Positions 39,101 to 52,300 of a stretch of 64,000 bases of DNA are shown piece by piece. Numbering within the stretch: position 1 is the stretch's first letter; every line of letters begins with the position of its first letter. The position numbers were made by a program, and so were the translations under genes. The stretch lies in contig CAXIWF010000110.1 in assembly GCA_964036045.1 (NCBI GenBank), positions 1 through 64,000 on the forward strand. The letters run 5' to 3'. The notes below the pieces were generated by a model, which saw only the letters and a program-made list of their open reading frames with translations, searched no databases and was not told where the DNA came from. The stretch is from Eutreptiella sp. 'Long Island Sound 2002'. Taxonomy: Eukaryota; Euglenozoa; Euglenophyceae; Eutreptiales; Eutreptiaceae.

Positions 39101-40865
39101 TTCCGAGAATTTTCCGAGAATTTTCCGAGAATTTTCCGAGAATTTTCCGAGAATTTTCCGAGAATTTTCCGAGAATTTTCCGAGAATTTTCCGAGAATTT
39201 TCCGAGAATTTTCCGAGAATTTTCCGAGAATTTTCCGAGAATTTTCCGAGAATTTTCCGAGAATTTTCCGGGAATTTTCCGAGAATTTTCTGAGAATTTT
39301 CCGAGAATTTTCCGAGAAATTTCCGAGAATTTTCCGAGAATTATCCGAGAATTTCCGAGAATTTTCTGAGAATTTTCCGAGAATTTTCCGAGAATTTTCG
39401 GAGAATTTTCCGAGAATTTTCCGAGAATTTTCCGAGAATTTTCCGAGAATTTTCCGAGAATTTTCCGAGAATTTTCCGAGAGTTTTCCGTCAATTTTCCG
39501 AGAATTTTCCGAGAATTTTCCGAGAATTTTCCGAGAATTTTCCGAGAATTTTCCGAGAATTTTCCAAGAATTTTCCGAGAATTTTCCGAGAATTTTCCGA
39601 GAATTTTCCGAGAATTTTCCGAGAATTTTCCGAGAATTTTCCGAGAATTTTCCGAGAATTTTCCGAGAATTTTCCGAGAATTTTCCGGGAATTTTCCGAG
39701 AATTTTCTGAGAATTTTCCGAGAATTTTCCGAGAATTTTCTGAGAATTTTCCGAGAATTATCCGAGAATTTCCGAGAATTTTCTGAGAATTTTCCGAGAA
39801 TTTTCCGAGAATTTTCCGAGAATTTTCAGAGAATTTTCCGAGAATTTTCCGGGAATTTTCCGAGAATTTTCTGAGAATTTTCTGAGAATTTTCCGAGAAT
39901 TTTCCGAGAATTTTCCGAGAATTTTCCGGGAATTTTCCGACAATTTTGCAAGAATTTTCCGAGAATTTTCCGAGAATTTTCCGAGAATTTTCCGAGAATT
40001 TTCCGAGAATTTTCCGAGAATTTTGTGAGAATTTTCCGAGAATTTTCCGAGAATTTTCGGAGAATTTTCCGAGAATTTTCCGAGAATTTTCCGAGAATTT
40101 TCCGAGAATTTTCCGTCAATTTTCCGAGAATTTTCCGAGAATTTTCCGAGAATTTTCCGAACATTTTCCGAGAATTTTCTGAGAATTTTCCGAGAATTTT
40201 CCGATAATTTTCCGAGAATTTTCCGAGAATTTTCCGAGAATTTTCCGAGAATTTTGCGAGAATTTTCCGAGAATTTTCTGAGAATTTTCCGATAATTTTC
40301 CGAGAATTTTCCGAGAATTTTCCGAGAATTTTCCGAGAATTTTCAGAGAATTTTCCGAGAATTTTCCGGGAATTTTCCGAGAATTTTCTGAGAATTTTCT
40401 GAGAATTTTCCGAGAATTTTCCGAGAATTTTCCGAGAATTTTCCGGGAATTTTCGGAGAATTTTGCAAGAATTTTCCGAGAATTTTCCGAGAATTTTCCG
40501 AGAATTTTCCGAGAATTTTCCGAGAATTTTCCGAGAATTTTGTGAGAATTTTCCGAGAATTTTCCGAGAATTTTCGGAGAATTTTCCGAGAATTTTCCGA
40601 GAATTTTCCGAGAATTTTCCGAGAATTTTCCGTCAATTTTCCGAGAATTTTCCGAGAATTTTCCGAGAATTTTCCGAACATTTTCCGAGAATTTTCTGAG
40701 AATTTTCCGAGAATTTTCCGATAATTTTCCGAGAATTTTCCGAGAATTTTCCGAGAATTTTCCGAGAATTTTCCGAGAATTTTCCGAGAATTTTCCGAGA
40801 ATTTTCCGAGAATTTTCCGAGAATTTTCCGTCAATTTTCCGAGAATTTTCCGAGAATTTTCCGAG
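36186..40865 (+). repeat. 4,680-bp tandem duplication, copy 2
   Basis: This copy follows directly on copy 1. Homology in register continues through a consensus run to 36,312/40,992, where ctgagaa in one copy faces ccgataa in the other. The junction therefore cannot be placed more exactly than within that run. 4,680 is not a multiple of 11, because shortened or lengthened monomers lie inside the block, so near-identity shows the duplication copied these irregularities as a unit. Near-identity implies a very recent event, or a gene-conversion tract. Confidence 0.95.
39825..40730 (+). repeat. Second 517-bp pair of the gcaagaa/gtgagaa module
   Basis: This is the duplicate of 35,145-36,050, with gcaagaa near 39,948 and 40,465. 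Both the internal pair and its single ccgacaa/cggagaa difference are preserved. The 517-bp duplication is therefore older than the 4,680-bp one. Confidence 0.9.
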
Positions 40866-43800
40866 AATTTTCCGAGAATTTTCCGAGAATTTTCCGAGAA
40901 TTTTCCGAGAATTTTCCGAGAATTTTCCGAGAATTTTCCGAGAATTTTCCGAGAATTTTCCGAGAATTTTCCGAGAATTTTCCGAGAATTTTCCGATAAT
41001 TTTCCGAGAATTTTCCGAGAATTTTCCGAGAATTTTCTGAGAATTTTCCGAGAATTTTCCGAGAATTTTCCGAGATTTTTCCGAGAATTTTCCGAGAATC
41101 TTCCGAGAATTTTCCGAGAATTTTCCGAGAATTTTCCCAGAATTTTCCGAGAATTTTCCGAGAGTTTTCCGAGAATTTTCCGATAATTTTCCGAGAATTT
41201 TCCGAGAATTTTCCGAGAATTTTCCGAGAATTTTCCGAGAATTTTCCGAGAATTTTCCGAGAATTTTCCGAGAATTTTCCGAGAATTTTCCGAGAATTTT
41301 CCGAGAATTTTCCGAGAGTTTTCCATCAATTTTCCGAGAATTTTCCGAGAATGTTCCGAGAATTTTCCGAGAATTTTCTGAGAATTTTCCGAGAATTTTC
41401 CAAGAATTTTCCGAGAATTTTCCGCGAATTTTCCGAGAATTTTCCGAGAATTTTCCGAGAATTTTCCGTCAATTTTCCGAGAATTTTGCGAGAATTTTCC
41501 GAGAATTTTCCGAGAATTTTCCGAGAATTTTCCGAGAATTTTCCGAGAATTTTCCGAGAATTTTCCGAGAATTTTCCGAGAATTTTCCGAGAATTTTCCG
41601 AGAATTTTCCGAGAATTTTCCGAGAATTTTCCGAGAATTTTCTGAGAATTTTCCGAGAATTTTCCGAGAATTTTCGGAGAATTTTCCGAGAATTTTCCGA
41701 GAATGTTCCGAGAATTTTCCGAGAATTTTCCGACAATTTTCCGAGAATTTTCCGAGAATTTTCCGTCAATTTTCCGAGAATTTTCCGAGAATTTTCCGAG
41801 AATTTTCCGAGAATTTTCCGAGAATTTTCCGGGAATTTTCCGAGAATTTTCTGAGAATTTTCCGAGAATTTTCCGAGAAATTTCCGAGAATTTTCCGAGA
41901 ATTATCCGAGAATTTCCGAGAATTTTCTGAGAATTTTCCGAGAATTTTCCGAGAATTTTCGGAGAATTTTCCGAGAATTTTCCGAGAATTTTCCGAGAAT
42001 TTTCCGAGAATTTTCCGAGAATTTTCCGAGAATTTTCCGAGAGTTTTCCGTCAATTTTCCGAGAATTTTCCGAGAATTTTCCGAGAATTTTCCGAGAATT
42101 TTCCGAGAATTTTCCGAGAATTTTCCAAGAATTTTCCGAGAATTTTCCGAGAATTTTCCGAGAATTTTCCGAGAATTTTCCGAGAATTTTCCGAGAATTT
42201 TCCGAGAATTTTCCGAGAATTTTCCGAGAATTTTCCGAGAATTTTCCGGGAATTTTCCGAGAATTTTCTGAGAATTTTCCGAGAATTTTCCGAGAATTTT
42301 CTGAGAATTTTCCGAGAATTATCCGAGAATTTCCGAGAATTTTCTGAGAATTTTCCGAGAATTTTCCGAGAATTTTCCGAGAATTTTCAGAGAATTTTCC
42401 GAGAATTTTCCGGGAATTTTCCGAGAATTTTCTGAGAATTTTCTGAGAATTTTCCGAGATTTTTCCGAGAATTTTCCGAGAATTTTCCGGGAATTTTCCG
42501 AGAATTTTGCAAGAATTTTCCGAGAATTTTCCGAGAATTTTCCGAGAATTTTCCGAGAATTTTCCGAGAATTTTCCGAGAATTTTGTGAGAATTTTCCGA
42601 GAATTTTCCGAGAATTTTCGGAGAATTTTCCGAGAATTTTCCGAGAATTTTCCGAGAATTTTCCGAGAATTTTCCGTCAATTTTCCGAGAATTTTCCGAG
42701 AATTTTCCGAGAATTTTCCGAACATTTTCCGAGAATTTTCTGAGAATTTTCCGAGAATTTTCCGATAATTTTCCGAGAATTTTCCGAGAATTTTCCGAGA
42801 ATTTTCCGAGAATTTTCCGAGAATTTTCCGAGAATTTTCCGAGAATTTTCCGAGAATTTTCCGAGAATTTTCCGTCAATTTTCCGAGAATTTTCGGAGAA
42901 TTTTCGGAGAATTTTCCGAGAATTTTCCGAGAATTTTCCGAGAATTTTCCGAGAATTTTCCGGGAATTTTCCGAGAATTTTCTGAGAATTTTCCGAGAAT
43001 TTTCCGAGAATTTTCTGAGAATTTTCCGAGAATTATCCGAGAATTTCCGAGAATTTTCTGAGAATTTTCCGAGAATTTTCCGAGAATTTTCCGAGAATTT
43101 TCCGAGAATTTTCCGAGAATTTTCCGAGAATTTTCTGAGAATTTTCCGAGAATTTTCCGAGAATTTTCCGAGAATTTTCCGAGAATTTTCCGAGAATTTT
43201 CCGAGAATTTTCCGAGAATTTTCCGAAAATTTTCCGAGAATTTTCCGAGAATTTTCCGAGAATTTTCTGAGAATTTTCCGAGAATTTTCCGTCAATTTTC
43301 CGAGAATTTTCCGAGAATTTTGCGAGAATTTTCCGAGAATTTTCTGAGAATTTTCCGATAATTTTCCGAGAATTTTCCGAGAATTTTCCGAGAATTTTCC
43401 GAGAATTTTCAGAGAATTTTCCGAGAATTTTCCGGGAATTTTCCGAGAATTTTTCTGAGAATTTTCTGAGAATTTTCCGAGAATTTTCCGAGAATTTTCC
43501 GAGAATTTTCCGGGAATTTTCCGAGAATTTTGCAAGAATTTTCCGAGAATTTTCCGAGAATTTTCCGAGAATTTTCCGAGAATTTTCCGAGAATTTTCCG
43601 AGAATTTTGTGAGAATTTTCCGAGAATTTTCCGAGAATTTTCGGAGAATTTTCCGAGAATTTTCCGAGAATTTTCCGAGAATTTTCCGAGAATTTTCCGT
43701 CAATTTTCCGAGAATTTTCCGAGAATTTTCCGAGAATTTTCCGAACATTTTCCGAGAATTTTCTGAGAATTTTCCGAGAATTTTCCGATAATTTTCCGAG

Positions 43801-45300
43801 AATTTTCCGAGAATTTTCCGAGAATTTTCCGAGAATTTTCCGAGAATTTTCCGAGAATTTTCCGAGAATTTTCCGAGAATTTTCCGTCAATTTTCCGAGA
43901 ATTTTCCGAGAATTTTCCGAGAATTTTCCGAGAATTTTCCGAGAATTTTCCGAGAATTTTCCGAGAATTTTCCGAGAATTTTCCGAGAATTTTCCGAGAA
44001 TTTTCCGAGAATTTTCCGAGAATTTTCCGAGAATTTTCCGAGAATTTTCCGATAATTTTCCGAGAATTTTCCGAGAATTTTCCGAGAATTTTCTGAGAAT
44101 TTTCCGAGAATTTTCGGAGAATTTTCCGAGATTTTTCCGAGAATTTTCCGAGAATCTTCCGAGAATTTTCCGAGAATTTTCCGAGAATTTTCCGAGAATT
44201 TTCCGAGAATTTTCCGAGAATTTTCCGAGAATTTTCCGATAATTTTCCGAGAATTTTCCGAGAATTTTCCGAGAATTTTCCGAGAATTTTCCGAGAATTT
44301 TCCGAGAATTTTCCGAGAATTTTCCGAGAATTTTCCGAGAATTTTCCGAGAATTTTCCGAGAATTTTCCGAGAGTTTTCCATCAATTTTCCGAGAATTTT
44401 CCGAGAATGTTCCGAGAATTTTCCGAGAATTTTCTGAGAATTTTCCGAGAATTTTCCAAGAATTTTCCGAGAATTTTCCGCGAATTTTCCGAGAATTTTC
44501 CGAGAATTTTCCGAGAATTTTCCGTCAATTTTCCGAGAATTTTCCGAGAATTTTCCGAGAATTTTCCGAGAATTTTCCGAGAATTTTCCGAGAATTTTCC
44601 GAGAATTTTCCGAGAATTTTCCGAGAATTTTCCGAGAATTTTCCGGGAATTTTCCGAGAATTTTCTGAGAATTTTCCGAGAATTATCCGAGAATTTCCGA
44701 GAATTTTCTGAGAATTTTCCGGAAATTTTCCGAGAATTTTCCGAGAATTTTCCGAGAATTTTCCGAGAATTTTCCGAGAATTTTCTGAGAATTTTCCGAG
44801 AATTTTCCGAGAATTTTCCGAGAATTTTCCGAGAATTTTCCGAGAATTTTCCGAGAATTTTCCGAAAATTTTCCGAGAATTTTCCGAGAATTTTGCGAGA
44901 ATTTTCTGAGAATTTTCCGAGAATTTTCCGTCAATTTTCCGAGAATTTTCCGAGAATTTTGCGAGAATTTTCCGAGAATTTTCTGAGAATTTTCCGAGAT
45001 TTTCCGAGAATTTTCCGAGAGTTTTCCGTCAATTTTCCGAGAATTTTCCGAGAATTTTCCGAGAATTTTCCGAGAATTTTCCGAGAATTTTCCGAGAATT
45101 TTCCGAGAATTTTCCGAGAATTTTCCGAGAATTTTCCGAGAATTTTCCGAGAATTTTCCGAGAATTTTCCGTCAATTTTCCGAGAATTTTCCGAGAATTT
45201 TCCGAGAATTTTCCGAGAATTTTCCGAGAATTTTCCGAGAATTTTCCGAGAATTTTCCGAGAATTTTCCGAGAATTTTCCGAGAATTTTCCGAGAATTTT
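40866..45300 (+). repeat. Family B domain with two more gcaagaa/gtgagaa modules 1,023 bp apart
   Basis: Modules identical in order to those at 35 kb lie at 42,386-42,768 and 43,409-43,791, with gcaagaa near 42,509 and 43,532 (offset 1,023 bp, 93 monomers). attatccgag junctions lie near 41,904, 42,320, 43,033 and 44,685. A gagagttttccatcaa stretch followed about 30 bp later by an agaatgttcc unit occurs at 41,311-41,360 and again at 44,367-44,416. Confidence 0.82.
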
Positions 45301-45570
45301 CCAAGAATTTTCCGAGAACTTTCCAAGAATTTTCTGAGAATTTTCCGAGAATTTTCCGAGAATTTTCCGTCAATTTTCCGAGAATTTTCCGAGAATTTTC
45401 CAAGAATTTTCCGAATTTTCCGAGAATTTTCCAAGAATTTTCCGAGAACTTTCCAAGAATTTTCTGAGAATTTTCCGAGAATTTTCCGAGAATTTTCCGT
45501 CAATTTTCCGAGAATTTTCCGAGAATTTTCCGAGAATTTTCCGAGAATTTTCCGAGAATTTTCCGAAAAT
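45301..45570 (+). repeat. 130-bp tandem duplication with a truncated monomer
   Basis: A string of ccaagaa, gagaacttt, ccaagaa, ctgagaa, two consensus units and ccgtcaa starts at 45,301 and again at 45,431. Between the copies, at about 45,411, a monomer is shortened to nine bases (ccgaatttt). The 130-bp offset is two bases short of twelve monomers, matching that truncation. Related single copies of the ccaagaa/gagaacttt string lie near 53,531 and 61,790. Confidence 0.85.
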
Positions 45571-45599
45571 TTTCCGAGAATTTTCCGTCAATTTTCCGA

Positions 45600-47800
45600 G
45601 AATTTTCCGAGAATTTTCCGAGAATTTTCCGAGAATTTTCCGAGAATTTTCCGAGAATTTTCCGAGAATTTTCCGAGAATTTTCCCAGAATTTTCCGAGA
45701 ATTTTCCGAGAATTTTCAGAGAATTTTCCGAGAATTTTCCGAGAATTTTCTGAGAATTTTCCAAGAATTTTCCGAGAATTTTCCGAGAATTTTCCGAGAA
45801 TTTTCCGAGAATTTTCCGAGAATTTTCGGAGAATTTCCGGAGAATTTTCCGAGAATTTTCCGAGAATTTTCCGTCAATTTTCCGAGAATTTTCCGAGAAT
45901 TTTCCGAGAATTTTCCGAGAATTTTCCGAGAATTTTCCGAGAATTTTCCGAGAATTTTCCGAGAATTTTCCGAGAATTTTCCGAGAATTTTCCGGGAATT
46001 TTCCGAGAATTTTGCGAGAATTTTCCGAGAATTTTCCGAGAATTTTCCGAGAATTTTCCGAGAATTTTCCGAGAATTTTCCGAGAATTTTCCGAGAATTT
46101 TCCGAGAATTTTCCGAGAATTTTCCGAGAATTTTCCGAGAATTTTCCGAGAATTTTCCGAGAATTTTCCGAGAATTTTCCGAGAATTTTCTGAGAATTTT
46201 CCGAGAATTTTCCGAGAATTTTCGGAGAATTTTCCGAGAATTTTCCGAGAATTTTCCGAGAATTTTCCGAGAATTTTCCGACAATTTTCCGAGAATTTTC
46301 CGAGAATTTTCCGTCAATTTTCCGAGAATTTTCCGAGAATTTTCCGAGAATTTTCCGAGAATTTTCTGAGAATTTTCCGAGAATTTTTCGAGAATTTTCC
46401 GAGAATTTTCCGTCAATTTTCCGTCAATTTTCCGAGAATTTTCTGAGAATTTTCTGAGAATTTTCAGAGAATTTTCCGAGAATTTTCCGAGAATTTTCCG
46501 AGAATTTTCGGTCAATTTTCCGAGAATTTTCCGAGAATTTTCCGAGAATTTTCCGAGAATTTTCCGAGAATTTTCCGAGAATTTTCCGAGAATTTTCCGA
46601 GAATTTTCCGAGAATTTTCCGAGAATTTTCCGAGAATTTTCCGAGAATTTTCCGAGAATTTTCCGAGAATTTTCTGAGAATTTTCCGAGAATTTTCCGAG
46701 AATTTTCGGAGAATTTTCCGAGAATTTTCCGAGAAATTTCCGAGAATTTTCCGAGAATTTTCCGAGAATTTTCCGAGAATTTTCTGAGAATTTTCCGAGA
46801 ATTTTCCGAGAATTTTCCGTCAATTTTCCGAGAATTTTCCGAGAATTTTCCGAGAATTTTCCGAGAATTTTCCGAGAATTTTCCGAGAATTTTCCGAGAA
46901 TTTTCCGTCAATTTTCCGAGAATTTTCCGAGAATTTTCCGAGAATTTTCCGAGAATTTTCCGAGAATTTTCCGAGAATTTTCCGAGAATTTTCCGAGAAT
47001 TTTCCCAGAATTTTCCGAGAATTTTCCGAGAATTTTCAGAGAATTTTCCGAGAATTTTCCGAGAATTTTCTGAGAATTTTCCAAGAATTTTCCGAGAATT
47101 TTCCGAGAATTTTCCGAGAATTTTCCGAGAATTTTCCGAGAATTTTCCGAGAATTTTCGGAGAATTTTCCGAGAATTTTCCGAGAATTTTCCGTCAATTT
47201 TCCGAGAATTTTCCGAGAATTTTCCGAGAATTTTCCGAGAATTTTCTGAGAATTTTCCGAGAATTTTCCGAGAATTTTCCGAGAATTTTCCGAGAATTTT
47301 CCGGGAATTTTCCGAGAATTTTCCGAGAATTTTCCGAGAATTTTCCGAGAATTTTCCGATAATTTTCCGAGAATTTTCCGAGAATTTTCCGAGAATTTTC
47401 CGAGAATTTTCCGAGAATTTTCCGAGAATTTTCCGAGAATTTTCCGAGAATTTTCCGAGAATTTTCCGAGAATTTTCTGAGAATTTTCCGAGAATTTTCC
47501 GAGAATTTTCGGAGAATTTTCCGAGAATTTTCCGAGAATTTTCCGAGAATTTTCCGAGAATTTTCCGACAATTTTCCGAGAATTTTCCGAGAATTTTCCA
47601 TCAATTTTCCGAGAATTTTCCGAGAATTTTCCGAGAATTTTCCGAGAATTTTCTGAGAATTTTCCGAGAATTTTCCGAGAATTTTCCGAGAATTTTCCGT
47701 CAATTTTCCGTCAATTTTCCGAGAATTTTCTGAGAATTTTCTGAGAATTTTCCGAGAATTTTCCGAGAATTTTCTGAGAATTTTCCGAGAATTTTCCGTC
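45600..47800 (+). repeat. Family A higher-order repeat domain, right of family B
   Basis: Family A signatures return, with cag units at 45717 and 47037 (1,320 bp, exactly 120 monomers apart). Each is preceded by cccagaa and followed by ctgagaa then ccaagaa, as at the left of the window. Paired ccgtcaa units 88 bp apart lie at about 46,820 and 46,908. A ccggagaa-type shortened unit occurs near 45,837. Confidence 0.82.
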
Positions 47801-49399
47801 AATTTTCCGAGAATTTTCCGAGAATTTTCCGAGAATTTTCCGAGAATTTTCCGAGAATTTTCCGAGAATTTTCCGAGAATTTTCCGAGAATTTTCCGAGA
47901 ATTTTCCGTCAATTTTCCGAGAATTTTCCGAGAATTTTCCGAGAATTTTCCGAGAATTTTCTGAGAATTTTCCGAGAATTTTCCGAGAATTTTCCGAGAA
48001 TTTTCCGTCAATTTTCCGTCAATTTTCCGAGAATTTTCTGAGAATTTTCTGAGAATTTTCCGAGAATTTTCCGAGAATTTTCCGAGAATTTTCCGAGAAT
48101 TTTCCGTCAATTTTCCGAGAATTTTCCGAGAATTTTCCGAGAATTTTCCGAGAATTTTCCGAGAATTTTCCGAGAATTTTCCGAGAATTTTCCGAGAATT
48201 TTCCGAGAATTTTCCGAGATTTTTCCGAGAATTTTCCGAGAATTTTCCGAGAATTTTCCGAGAATTTTCCGAGAATTTTCCGAGAATTTTCCGAGAATTT
48301 TCCGAGAATTTTCCGAGAATTTTCGGAGAATTTTCCGAGAATTTTCCGAGAATTTTCCGAGAATTTTCCGAGAATTTTCCGACAATTTTCCGAGAATTTT
48401 CCGAGAATTTTCCGAGAATTTTCCGAGAATTTTCCGAGAATTTTCCGACAATTTTCCGAGAATTTTCCGAGAATTTTCCGTCAATTTTCCGAGAATTTTC
48501 CGAGAATTTTCCGAGAATTTTCCGAGAATTTTCTGAGAATTTTCCGAGAATTTTCCGAGAATTTTCCGAGAATTTTCCGAGAATTTTCCGAGAATTTTCC
48601 GAGAATTTTCCGTCAATTTTCCGAGAATTTTCCGAGAATTTTCCGAGAATTTTCCGAGAATTTTCCGAGAATTTTCCGAGAATTTTCCGAGAATTTTCCG
48701 AGAATTTTCCGAGAATTTTCCGAGAATTTTCCGTCAATTTTCCGAGAATTTTCCGAGAATTTTCCGAGAATTTTCCGAGAATTTTCTGAGAATTTTCCGA
48801 GAATTTTCCGAGAATTTTCCGAGAATTTTCCGTCAATTTTCCGTCAATTTTCCGAGAATTTTCTGAGAATTTTCTGAGAATTTTCCGAGAATTTTCCGAG
48901 AATTTTCCGAGAATTTTCCGAGAATTTTCCAAGAATTTTCCGAGAATTTTCCGAGAATTTTCCGATAATTTTCCGAGAATTTTCCGAGAATTTTCCGAGA
49001 ATTTTCCGAGAATTTTCCGAGAATTTTCCGAGAATTTTCCGAGAATTTTCCGAGAATTTTCCGAGAATTTTCCGAGAATTTTCCGAGAATTTTCTGAGAA
49101 TTTTCTGAGAATTTTCCGAGAATTTTCCGAGAATTTTCCGGGAATTTTCCGAGAATTTTCCGAGAATTTTCCGAGAATTTTCCGAGAATTTTCCGATAAC
49201 TTTCCGAGAATTTTCCGAAAATTTTCCGAGAATTTTCCGAGAATTTTCCGAGAATTTTCCGAGAATTTTCCGAGAATTTTCCGAGAATTTTCCGAGAATT
49301 TTCCGAGAATTTTCCGAGAATTTTCCGAGAATTTTCTGAGAATTTTCCGAGAATTTTCCGAGAATTTTCGGAGAATTTTCCGAGAATTTTCCGAGAATT

Positions 49400-52300
49400 T
49401 TCCGAGAATTTTCCGAGAATTTTCCGACAATTTTCCGAAAATTTTCCGAGAATTTTCCGTCAATTTTCCGAGAATTTTCCGAGAATTTTCCGAGAATTTT
49501 CCGAGAATTTTCTGAGAATTTTCCGAGAATTTTCCGAGAATTTTCCGAGAATTTTCCGTCAATTTTCCGTCAATTTTCCGAGAATTTTCTGAGAATTTTC
49601 TGAGAATTTTCCGAGAATTTTCCGAGAATTTTCCGAGAATTTTACGAGAATTTTCCGTCAATTTTCCGAGAATTTTCCGAGAATTTTCCGACAATTTTCC
49701 GAGAATTTTCCGAGAATTTTCCGAGAATTTTCCGAGAATTTTCCGAGAATTTTCCGAGAATTTTCCGAGAATTTTCCGTCAATTTTCCGAGAATTTTCCG
49801 AGAATTTTCCGAGAATTTTCCGAGAATTTTCTGAGAATTTTCCGAGAATTTTCCGAGAATTTTCCGAGAATTTTCCGTCAATTTTCCGTCAATTTTCCGA
49901 GAATTTTCTGAGAATTTTCTGAGAATTTTCCGAGAATTTTCCGAGAATTTTCCGAGAATTTTCCGAGAATTTTCCGTCAATTTTCCGAGAATTTTCCGAG
50001 AATTTTCCGAGAATTTTCCGAGAATTTTCCGAGAATTTTCCGAGAATTTTCCGAAAATTTTCCGAGAATTTTCCGAGATTTTTCCGAGAATTTTCCGAGA
50101 ATTTTCCGAGAATTTTCCGAGAATTTTCCGAGAGTTTTCCGTCAATTTTCCGAGAATTTTCCAAGAATTTTCCGAGAATTTTCCGAGAATTTTCCGTCAA
50201 TTTTCGGAGAATTTTCCGAGAATTTTCCGAGAATTTTCCGATAATTTTCCGAGAATTTTCCGAGAATTTTCTGAGAATTTTCCGAGAATTTTCCGAGAAT
50301 CTTCCGAGAATTTTCCGAGAATTTTCCGAGAATTTTCCGAGAATTTTCCGAGAATTTTCCGAGAATTTTCCGAGAATTTTCCGATAATTTTCCGAGAATT
50401 TTCCCAGAATTTTCCGAGAATTTTCCGAGAGTTTTCCATCAATTTTCCGAGAATTTTCCGAGAATGTTCCGAGAATTTTCCGAGAATTTTCTGAGAATTT
50501 TCCGAGAATTTTCCCAGAATTTTCCGAGAATTTTCCGCGAATTTTCCGAGAATTTTCCGAGAATTTTCCGAGAATTTTCCGTCAATTTTCCGAGAATTTT
50601 CCGAGAATTTTCCGAGAATTTTCCGAGAATTTTCCGAGAATTTTCCGAGAATTTTCCGAGAATTTTCCGAGAATTTTCCGAGAATTTTCCGAGAATTTTC
50701 CGGGAATTTTCCGAGAATTTTCTGAGAATTTTCCGAGAATTTTCCGAGAATTTTCTGAGAATTTTCCGAGAATTATCCGAGAATTTCTGAGAATTTTCTG
50801 AGAATTTTCCGGAAATTTTTCGAGAATTTTCCGAGAATTTTCCGAGAATTTTCCGAGAATTTTCCGAGAATTTTCTGAGAATTTTCCGAGAATTTTCCGA
50901 GAATTTTCCGAGAATTTTCCGAGAATTTTCCGAGAATTTTCTGAGAATTTTCCGAGAATTTTCCGAGAATTTTCGGAGAATTTTCCGAGAATTTTCCGAG
51001 AGTTTTCCGAGAATTTTCCGAGAATTTTCCGACAATTTTCCGAAAATTTTCCGAGAATTTTCCGTCAATTTTCGGAGAATTTTCCGAGAATTTTCCGAGA
51101 ATTTTCCGAGAATTTTCTGAGAATTTTCCGAGAATTTTCCGAGAATTTTCCGAGAATTTTCCGTCAATTTTCCGTCAAATTTCCGAGAATTTTCTGAGAA
51201 TTTTCTGAGAATTTTCCGAGAATTTTCCGAGAATTTTCCGAGAATTTTACGAGAATTTTCCGTCAATTTTCCGAGAATTTTCCGAGAATTTTCCGACAAT
51301 TTTCCGAGAATTTTCCGAGAATTTTCCGAGAATTTTCCGAGAATTTTCCGAGAATTTTCCGAGAATTTTCCGAGAATTTTCCGTCAATTTTCCGAGAATT
51401 TTCCGAGAATTTTCCGAGAATTTTCCGAGAATTTTCTGAGAATTTTCCGAGAATTTTCCGAGAATTTTCCGAGAATTTTCCGTCAATTTTCCGTCAATTT
51501 TCCGAGAATTTTCTGAGAATTTTCTGAGAATTTTCCGAGAATTTTCCGAGAATTTTCCGAGAATTTTCCGAGAATTTTCCGTCAATTTTCCGAGAATTTT
51601 CCGAGAATTTTCCGAGAATTTTCCGAGAATTTTCCGAGAATTTTCCGAGAATTTTCCGAAAATTTTCCGAGAATTTTCCGAGATTTTTCCGAGAATTTTC
51701 CGAGAATTTTCCGAGAATTTTCCGAGAATTTTCCGAGAGTTTTCCGTCAATTTTCCGAGAATTTTCCAAGAATTTTCCGAGAATTTTCCGAGAATTTTCC
51801 GTCAATTTTCGGAGAATTTTCCGAGAATTTTCCGAGAATTTTCCGATAATTTTCCGAGAATTTTCCGAGAATTTTCTGAGAATTTTCCGAGAATTTTCCG
51901 AGAATCTTCCGAGAATTTTCCGAGAATTTTCCGAGAATTTTCCGAGAATTTTCCGAGAATTTTCCGAGAATTTTCCGAGAATTTTCCGATAATTTTCCGA
52001 GAATTTTCCCAGAATTTTCCGAGAATTTTCCGAGAGTTTTCCATCAATTTTCCGAGAATTTTCCGAGAATGTTCCGAGAATTTTCCGAGAATTTTCTGAG
52101 AATTTTCCGAGAATTTTCCAAGAATTTTCCGAGAATTTTCCGAGAATTTTCCGAGAATTTTCCGAGAATTTTCCGAGAATTTTCCGAGAATTTTCCGAGA
52201 ATTTTCCGAGAATTTTCCGAGAATTTTCCGAGAATTTTCCGAGAATTTTCCGGGAATTTTCCGAGAATTTTCTGAGAATTTTCCGAGAATTTTCCGAGAA

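Noticed and set aside
31506-40865. 4,680-bp repeat as a pure assembly artefact
   Set aside because: Not dismissed fully, but one base difference and different flanking units at each border argue for two real copies; long reads would decide.
44407-45753. 448-residue plus-strand frame with a true ATG, repeats of FPRIFREFSEN
   Set aside because: The ATG comes from a single-base variant (agaatgttcc) present in five duplicated blocks whose frames differ in length; no promoter, splice or non-repeat sequence is visible.
47799-49694. 631-residue minus-strand open frame
   Set aside because: Same cyclic translation of the 11-mer, beginning at TTG in a ccgtcaa unit; ends fall at variant units, not at gene signals.
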